Under the pieces are notes generated by a model, which made no database searches, was not told the origin of the DNA, and was given only the letters and a program-made list of their open reading frames with translations. A DNA stretch of 64,000 nucleotides from an uncultured Clostridia bacterium (GTDB taxonomy: Bacteria > Bacillota > Clostridia > Christensenellales > Borkfalkiaceae): assembly GCA_947624965.1 (NCBI GenBank), contig CANQMN010000002.1, positions 103,486 to 167,485 on the forward strand, given 5' to 3'. Positions 57,816 to 64,000 of this stretch are shown one piece after another. The first letter of the stretch is position 1. Every line of letters starts with the position of its first letter. The position numbers were made by a program, and so were the translations under genes.

Positions 57816-59069
57816 TTATCCCTTAAATCCCTCCGGGTGCACGATGTGTTCCCCGAGGATGTCCAGTTCGGAAAGCCGTTTGTCCTGCAAGATCGCGGCA
57901 CGCTGGACGCTCGTATTGCCGTATTTGTCGCGGATACGGGCGAGCGCAGCGTCCAACCGCTCCTCTTTTTCCTCGCGAACGGTCTCCGAAAACAGGTCGA
58001 GCTGTTCCGAATCCCCGCAAAAATCGCACACGGAGACGGACAGCGCGCGGACGGGACGTTTCCAAGCGTACAATTCGGAAAAGAGCCGCATGGCGCATTC
58101 GCCGATCCCGCTCGCGCTCCCCACGGGGACTGCGGGCTTCCCCTGTTTTCCGAAATGGCGGAGCTCATTGTCGGTAACGCCGATCTTTACCGTGCGCGCC
58201 TTGCCGAGTTTGCTCTTATGCAAGCGCGCCGCAACGCTGTCCGACAGCATAAAAACCAAGATCCGCACGTCCTCGACCGTCGTAAGGTCGCGATAGCAGG
58301 TGAGGCTGTTCCCGATGCTCTTCGTCTCCCGCCCTTCCCCGCACAGCGCGACGGGAGAATCGTCCCGCCCGTTGGCGTAAGCGTGCAGGTAGCTGCCCCA
58401 TTTCCCGAGTTCCGCGACCAACTTTTTCTCATCCGCCCGCGCAAGATCCCCGATGCTCACGATCCCCATAAAGCCGAGTTTCTGCTCGGTCGCCTTGCCC
58501 ACGAACAGCAGATCGGAGACGGGAAGCCCCCAAACGGTGTCGCGATAGTTTTCGGGCGTGATCTCGGTGACGGCATCCGGTTTCTTCATATCGGAACCGA
58601 GCTTCGCGAAGATCTTGTTGAAGCTGACCCCGATGCTCACGGTAACCCCGATCTCCCGCTTCACCGTTTCGCGGATCTCTTCGGCGATCTCCCTGCCGCT
58701 CCCGAACAGCTGCAAACTGCCCGTAACGTCGAGCCAGCATTCGTCGATCCCGAACGGCTCGATGCGGTCGGTATAGCGGCCGTAAATCGCGCGGACCGCC
58801 TCCGAAACGCGGATATAGGCGGGAAAATCGACGGGAAGCCGCACGATCTCGGGACATTTTTTGCGCGCCTGCCAAAAGACGTCCCCCGTGCGCACGCCCG
58901 CGGATTTTGCGAGCATGTTTTTCGCGAGAACGACGCCGTGGCGGTCCTCCAAACTTCCGCAGACGGCGACGGGCTTCTCCCGTAGCTCGGGATGCCGCAA
59001 CATTTCGACGGAAGCATAGAAATTATTCAGATCGCTGTGCAGAATGCACCGCAGCGCGGGAACGTTCAT
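57816..59069 (-). CDS. dinB: Y-family DNA polymerase (DinB/Pol IV type)
   Basis: A 417-residue translesion DNA polymerase. Catalytic motifs are HSDLNNFYASVEM (first metal aspartate) and FGIDECWLDVTGS (SIDE-like acidic pair). GVSFNKIFAKLGSDMKKPD is the palm/fingers segment, and helix-hairpin-helix and little-finger domains follow. No clear beta-clamp-binding tail can be named with certainty. Start ATG 59069 overlaps the stop of the small upstream gene (ATGA), so the two are co-translated. Confidence 0.93.
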   Translation of the reverse strand: MNVPALRCILHSDLNNFYASVEMLRHPELREKPVAVCGSLEDRHGVVLAKNMLAKSAGVRTGDVFWQARKKCPEIVRLPVDFPAYIRVSEAVRAIYGRYTDRIEPFGIDECWLDVTGSLQLFGSGREIAEEIRETVKREIGVTVSIGVSFNKIFAKLGSDMKKPDAVTEITPENYRDTVWGLPVSDLLFVGKATEQKLGFMGIVSIGDLARADEKKLVAELGKWGSYLHAYANGRDDSPVALCGEGRETKSIGNSLTCYRDLTTVEDVRILVFMLSDSVAARLHKSKLGKARTVKIGVTDNELRHFGKQGKPAVPVGSASGIGECAMRLFSELYAWKRPVRALSVSVCDFCGDSEQLDLFSETVREEKEERLDAALARIRDKYGNTSVQRAAILQDKRLSELDILGEHIVHPEGFKG

Positions 59070-59314
59070 TCCGGAACCTCGACAAACCAACGCTGGTACT
59101 CTTCTTCAAAATAGAGCGCGCGCTCCTGCCCGCCGATCACGCAGCGGTAGCGCATCGGCAGAACGGAAGAAACGTGCGCGGGAACGCGGGCAACGTCCTT
59201 CAAGCGGTCCACGGAGAACCTTCTTCCGTCCTCCCAAATCACCTCTTTCGGGCGCATCCCACCGTCTCGCAAAAAGCGGACGACGGTTTCGACGCAAACT
59301 TTTTTATATGCCAT
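59066..59314 (-). CDS. Small conserved partner of dinB
   Basis: An 82-residue protein, MAYKKVCVETVVRFLRDGG..., with alternating beta strands (IWEDGRRFSVDRL, MRYRCVIGGQERALYFEE, RWFVEVPE) suggesting a small beta barrel. I recall similar short proteins before dinB in other Clostridia, but no assigned function; a polymerase accessory role is only a guess from coupling. It differs from YolD, the usual partner of Bacillus UvrX-type polymerases. No clear promoter or SOS box is seen upstream. Confidence 0.75.
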   Translation of the reverse strand: MAYKKVCVETVVRFLRDGGMRPKEVIWEDGRRFSVDRLKDVARVPAHVSSVLPMRYRCVIGGQERALYFEEEYQRWFVEVPE

Positions 59315-59350
59315 GTAAAGAGTTTACGCAACCGTTTCTTACCTTATGAG

Positions 59351-59377
59351 GAGAACGCGGCGCTTCGCCGCGTTCTC
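59351..59377 (-). terminator. Strong hairpin downstream of purB
   Basis: GAGAACGCGGCG and CGCCGCGTTCTC form a perfect 12-bp stem with a 3-nt loop. There is no T-run, so it may protect an mRNA end rather than terminate. Confidence 0.5.
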
Positions 59378-59417
59378 AATTATGTCTGACATAATACATC
59401 GCAAAATGCGAATTTTA
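59378..59417 (-). repeat. Interspersed repeat copy F (after the purB stop)
   Basis: The - strand has AAAATTCGCATTTTGCGAT (with a TCGCA/TGCGA hairpin), then GTATTATG, then TCAGACATAATT. It begins at the purB stop codon and has the clearest hairpin-plus-tail layout. Confidence 0.6.
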
Positions 59418-60851
59418 GACGAGAACCTCTCCTTTTTCGCCCAAAAGTTGCGCGTGTTTGGCGAGGATCGGGTCGATTTCCGCGGAAATGAACTCCTCGA
59501 CCTGCCGAGGCGCCCTTCCGATGAACTTTTTCGCATCCACGATCTCGCCGAGCTTTCCGTGCACCGCGGCAAACGCCTTGTCCGCGGAAATGCGGTCGAG
59601 CAGATCGTTCTCCCTGCCCTCCCTCTTTACGGCGTTGCCCGCTTCCTGCGAGAGAACGCGGATGCGCTCGTGCAAGATCTGGCGGTCTCCGCCCGCCTTG
59701 ACGCATTCCATGATGATGTTCTCCGTCGCCATGAAGGGAAGTTCCGCCGCGATGTGCTTGGCGATGACCTTCTCATAGACGACGAGGTTTTCCGCGATGT
59801 TCAGATAGAGATTCAAGATGGCGTCCACCGTGAGGAACGCCTGCGCGTTGACGATGCGCCTGTTCGCGGAGTCGTCGAGCGTCCGTTCAAACCACTGCGT
59901 CCCCGCCGTCATCGCCGCATTGATCGGGAGCGACAGCATGTAGCGCGCCAGAGAGCCCATCCGCTCGGAGCGCATGGGATTGCGCTTGTACGCCATCGCC
60001 GAGGAGCCGATCTGGCTCTTTTCAAAGGGCTCCTCGATCTCCTTCATGTTCTGCAAAATGCGGATATCGTTGGAGAATTTATAGGCGCTCTGCGCGATCT
60101 GCGAGAGGACGCAGAGCACGTTGTAATCGAATTTTCTCGGATAGGTCTGCCCCGTTACGGCATAGACTTTTTCGTACCCGAGCTTTTCCACGACGCGGCG
60201 TTCGAGCTCCTTTACCTTCTCGCTGTCGCCGTCGAAGAGGTCCAAAAAGCTCGCCTGCGTGCCCGTCGTCCCCTTCACGCCGCGCAGGCGCACCTTTTCG
60301 AGGAGCGCTGTGAGGCTCTCGTAGTCGAGCATGAGATCTTGGAGCCACAGCGTCGCGCGCTTGCCGACCGTCGTGAGCTGGGCGGGTTGCAGATGGGTGA
60401 ACCCGAGCGTGGGAAGATCTTTATAGCGCAGCGCAAAAGTTTTCAGCTTGTCCATCACGTTGACGAGCTTTTTGAGGATGATGCCCAGCCCGTCCCGCAT
60501 GACGATGATCTCCGAATTGCAATCCACGAAACAGCTCGTCGCGCCCAAATGGATAATGCCCTTTGCCTCGGGCGCGGCGTCGCCGTACGCTTTGACGTGC
60601 GCCATGACGTCGTGGCGGACTTCCCGCTCGTACGCCTCCGCTTTTTCATAGTCGATCTCGTCCGCATGCGCCTTCAACGCGTCCACCTGCGCCTGCGTGA
60701 TGGGAAGCCCGAGCTCCATTTCGCTCTCCGCGAGCGCGATCCAAAGTTTCCGCCAAAGACGGAACCGCTTCGCATCGCCGAAGTTTTCCTGCATTTCCTT
60801 GCTCGCATAGCGGGTATTCAAGGGATTTTCGTAATATACTTTGTCAGACAT
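59415..60851 (-). CDS. purB: Adenylosuccinate lyase
   Basis: A 478-residue enzyme of purine synthesis that releases fumarate from SAICAR and adenylosuccinate. The family signature is GSSAMAYKRNPMRSE (about 287-301), with earlier HLGATSCFVDCN and THLQPAQLTTVGKRATLW. AGGAGA precedes the ATG. It is last in an operon with dCMP deaminase and a cyclophilin. The first codons (ATG TCT GAC) resemble part of the interspersed repeat, but they also give a normal purB start. Confidence 0.96.
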   Translation of the reverse strand: MSDKVYYENPLNTRYASKEMQENFGDAKRFRLWRKLWIALAESEMELGLPITQAQVDALKAHADEIDYEKAEAYEREVRHDVMAHVKAYGDAAPEAKGIIHLGATSCFVDCNSEIIVMRDGLGIILKKLVNVMDKLKTFALRYKDLPTLGFTHLQPAQLTTVGKRATLWLQDLMLDYESLTALLEKVRLRGVKGTTGTQASFLDLFDGDSEKVKELERRVVEKLGYEKVYAVTGQTYPRKFDYNVLCVLSQIAQSAYKFSNDIRILQNMKEIEEPFEKSQIGSSAMAYKRNPMRSERMGSLARYMLSLPINAAMTAGTQWFERTLDDSANRRIVNAQAFLTVDAILNLYLNIAENLVVYEKVIAKHIAAELPFMATENIIMECVKAGGDRQILHERIRVLSQEAGNAVKREGRENDLLDRISADKAFAAVHGKLGEIVDAKKFIGRAPRQVEEFISAEIDPILAKHAQLLGEKGEVLV

Positions 60852-60860
60852 AATACTCTC

Positions 60861-61385
60861 CTAAATGCGTTCAGGCTCGGGATATTCCACGCCGAACGTC
60901 TCCGCGGACACATGTTTCATGCGCTGCGCGCGGAGCGGCTTGTCCCGAAGATCTGTTTTCGTCGCGGCGATCTCGTCCACGACGTCCATCCCCTCTGTTA
61001 CTCTCCCGAACGCGGCATATTGCCCGTCCAAATAGGGAGCGTCCGCGTGCATGACGAAAAACTGCGAACCTGCGGAATCGGGATGCTGTGCGCGCGCCAT
61101 CGAGAGCACGCCCCGCTCGTGCTTCAAGGCGTTGGGGAAACCGTTCGCGCGGAACTCCCCTTTGATCCGATAGCCGGGACCGCCCGTCCCTATGCCGTTC
61201 GGGTCCCCGCCCTGTATCATGAAGCCCGCGATGACGCGGTGAAAAACGATCCCGTCGTAAAAGCCCTTCTTCACGAGAGAAAGGAAGTTATTTACGGTGT
61301 TGGGCGCGACCGCGGGATAGAGCTCGGCGCGGAACGTCTTTCCGTTTTCCATTTCAAAGGTAACGATCGGATCTCTATTTGCCAT
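60861..61385 (-). CDS. Peptidyl-prolyl cis-trans isomerase, cyclophilin type
   Basis: A 174-residue cytoplasmic cyclophilin. Active-site residues are in FHRVIAGFMIQGGDP, SMARAQHPDSAGSQFFVMHADAPYLDG and the AFGRVTEGMDVVD segment. There is no signal peptide. ACGGAGGAA precedes the ATG. It begins 3 bp after the deaminase stop. Confidence 0.95.
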   Translation of the reverse strand: MANRDPIVTFEMENGKTFRAELYPAVAPNTVNNFLSLVKKGFYDGIVFHRVIAGFMIQGGDPNGIGTGGPGYRIKGEFRANGFPNALKHERGVLSMARAQHPDSAGSQFFVMHADAPYLDGQYAAFGRVTEGMDVVDEIAATKTDLRDKPLRAQRMKHVSAETFGVEYPEPERI

Positions 61386-61388
61386 GTC

Positions 61389-61835
61389 TCATTCCTCCGT
61401 ATATTTTTCTACCCGAGTCCCCGCCTCTTTGAAGAGTTGCATGGAAAACTCGTCGGGATATCCCTCTTTGTAGACGACCCTTTTAATGCCCGCGTTGATG
61501 ATCATCTTCGCGCAGATGACGCAGGGCTGGTGGGTGCAGTAGAGCGTCGCGCCGTCGATATTCACGCCGTACTTCGCCGCCTGAATAATGGCGTTCTGTT
61601 CCGCGTGCGCGGCATAGCAGAGCTCCGCGCGCGTCCCGCTCTCGATGTTGAGTTTCTGCCGAAGGCATTCCCCGCGCTCGACGCAGGAGGAGATCCCCGC
61701 GGGCGCGCCGTTGTAGCCCGTCGTCATGACGCGCTTATCCCGCACGACGATCGCGCCGACCTTGCGGCGGAAACAACTTGCCCAGCTCCCCACCTGTTCG
61801 GTGAGCTCCATAAATCTTTTATCCCATTTTTCCAT
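61389..61835 (-). CDS. comEB: dCMP deaminase family protein (ComEB-like)
   Basis: A 148-residue zinc deaminase that converts dCMP to dUMP for dTTP synthesis. The zinc motifs are HAEQNAI and PCVIC (THQPCVICAKMIINAGI). Start ATG 61835 (MEKWDKRFMELTEQV) is fixed by a perfect promoter whose -10 ends 6 nt upstream; the open frame continues upstream only through promoter sequence. The transcript is probably leaderless. It is the first gene of an operon with the cyclophilin and purB. Confidence 0.93.
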   Translation of the reverse strand: MEKWDKRFMELTEQVGSWASCFRRKVGAIVVRDKRVMTTGYNGAPAGISSCVERGECLRQKLNIESGTRAELCYAAHAEQNAIIQAAKYGVNIDGATLYCTHQPCVICAKMIINAGIKRVVYKEGYPDEFSMQLFKEAGTRVEKYTEE

Positions 61836-61841
61836 AGCGTC

Positions 61842-61870
61842 ATTATAACACAAAGATTTGCGCGATGTCA
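61842..61870 (-). promoter_or_regulatory. Promoter of comEB-cyclophilin-purB (predicted leaderless)
   Basis: TTGACA (61870-61865), a 17-nt spacer and TATAAT (61847-61842), both perfect. Six nt (GACGCT) separate it from the ATG, so the expected start site is the A of ATG. Confidence 0.9.
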
Positions 61871-61935
61871 ACGTCTGCCGCAAAACGCGGACAAACATTT
61901 CCGCAAGATTTCGGAAAAAACTTCCTTTTTTTTGT

Positions 61936-61963
61936 TTGACAACCACACCGTGAGGGTTATAAT
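61936..61963 (+). promoter_or_regulatory. Promoter of groES-groEL
   Basis: TTGACA (61936-61941), a 16-nt spacer and TATAAT (61958-61963). The leader of about 43 nt contains CAGC-AAAC-GCTG and then AGGAGGATCCT before groES. No CIRCE element (TTAGCACTC-N9-GAGTGCTAA) and no CtsR box is visible. Confidence 0.85.
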
Positions 61964-62012
61964 AGATATGAAATTCAGCAAACGCTGCAATAATTTATGA
62001 CAGGAGGATCCT

Positions 62013-62297
62013 ATGAATATCAAACCCTTGTTCGACAAGGTAGTCGTGGAAGCGGTTACCGTCGAAGAAAAGACGAAGAGCGGCTTTTATCTCCCCTCTT
62101 CCGCGCAAGAAAAGCCTCAAACGTGCATCGTCGTCGCGGTCGGTCCCGGCGGCACGGTAGACGGCAAGGAAGTCAAAATGCAGGTAAAGCCCGGCGACAA
62201 AGTGCTCTGCGCCAAGTATGCCGGAACGGACTTCAAGGTGGACGGCAAAGAGTTCACCATCATCAAACAGGGCGACATTCTCGCAATCGTGGAATAA
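62013..62297 (+). CDS. groES: Co-chaperonin GroES
   Basis: A 94-residue chaperonin lid subunit (MNIKPLFDKVVVEAV...). The mobile loop VEEKTKSGFYLPSSAQEKP replaces the more usual IVL tripeptide with FYL, and GDKVLCAKYAGTDFKVDGKEFTIIKQGDILAIVE closes the fold. A strong AGGAGGA ribosome site is present. It is followed after 21 bp by groEL. Confidence 0.96.
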   Translation: MNIKPLFDKVVVEAVTVEEKTKSGFYLPSSAQEKPQTCIVVAVGPGGTVDGKEVKMQVKPGDKVLCAKYAGTDFKVDGKEFTIIKQGDILAIVE

Positions 62298-63947
<1,650 letters not shown>

Positions 63948-63976
63948 AAAAACGGGGGCGCAAGCCCCCTTTTTTA
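63948..63976 (+). terminator. Terminator of groEL
   Basis: An A-run and GGGGGC pair with GCCCCC and T6 across GCAA, immediately after the stop codon. Confidence 0.9.
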
Positions 63977-64000
63977 TGCCGTGCATGACAGACGCCTGCG

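Noticed and set aside
60839..60856. Start of purB (ATG TCT GAC AAA) resembling the interspersed repeat tail
   Set aside because: Thirteen bases match, but the A/T arm and the CATAGTACTATG part are missing or weak, and MSD is an ordinary PurB N-terminus. It is probably chance.
59346..62000. An 884-codon + strand frame opposite purB, cyclophilin and comEB
   Set aside because: It is antisense to three recognised genes and their promoter. A shadow frame.
61942..62000. Ten-codon frame (61968-62000) in the groES leader as a leaderless gene
   Set aside because: Its ATG begins only 4 nt after the -10 box, so the expected start site falls inside the codon. groES has its own strong ribosome site.

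Overview
This 64 kb window comes from the chromosome of a GC-rich, endospore-forming member of the Clostridia. The evidence is a complete spoIIIAA-AH operon, spoIVB, dacF, ytfJ and spoVG. It also has scpAB, a GlgC/GlgD pair, an IspH-ribosomal S1 fusion and a biotin-dependent Na+-pump decarboxylase. The set suits an uncultured gut anaerobe (Christensenellales-like would fit), but the taxon is inference. No rRNA, CRISPR, prophage or insertion sequence is visible. There is one tRNA (Trp).

Layout. 1-3.5 kb: GDP-mannose precursor genes (truncated mannose-1-phosphate guanylyltransferase, hexose-phosphate mutase, manA). 3.6-6.2 kb: a GH51 arabinofuranosidase. 6.3-10.8 kb: spoIIIAA-AH behind a good sigma-E-type promoter. 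10.8-18.9 kb: asp23-nusB-folD-ispA-dxs-tlyA-nadK-argR-recN, a classical clostridial order but without xseAB. 18.9-27.5 kb: spoIVB, a SpoIIM-like membrane protein, dacF, lysA, scpAB, a DUF2953-like gene, ytfJ, a second D,D-carboxypeptidase and rluB. 27.5-30.8 kb: lexA, a small Cys-rich protein, hflX and a XerS-like tyrosine recombinase. 31-41.5 kb: a glycogen operon, glgB-glgC-glgD-glgA-glgP plus a GH13 hydrolase. 41.5-49.6 kb: murC, spoVG, csp, htpG, ispH-S1, plsC and a chorismate mutase-cytidylate kinase fusion. 49.7-55.7 kb: a flavoprotein and a carboxyltransferase/decarboxylase operon. 55.8-62 kb: a VTT membrane protein, rnhA, tRNA-Trp, dinB with a small partner, purB, a cyclophilin and dCMP deaminase. 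62-64 kb: groES-groEL.

Chromosome organisation. Nearly all genes left of 27.5 kb are on the + strand and nearly all from 27.5 to 61.8 kb are on the - strand, so the two sides converge. Close to that switch, about 130 bp upstream of the recombinase start codon, lies a 13-6-13 bp inverted repeat (30892-30923) built like a dif site. A further copy of one arm abuts the recombinase's own promoter. GAGAAGGG octamers (the SpoIIIE/FtsK-type polar sequence of Bacillus) seen by eye point toward this site in 7 of 8 cases. I infer that the window spans the replication terminus.

Two other patterns run through the window. First, several genes (nadK, lysA, rluB, the Cys-rich gene, the recombinase, dCMP deaminase, and probably spoIIIAA, dacF and the DUF2953 gene) have a -10 box only about 5-9 nt before the start codon and no Shine-Dalgarno site, so their mRNAs are probably leaderless. 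Second, a roughly 40-bp A/T-rich repeat with the core CATAGTACTATG + TCAGACATAATT occurs in about seven copies. Every copy reads in the same direction as its host gene. The copies lie either just after stop codons or in frame inside genes (spoIIIAE, dxs, probably ispH). I do not recognise this repeat.
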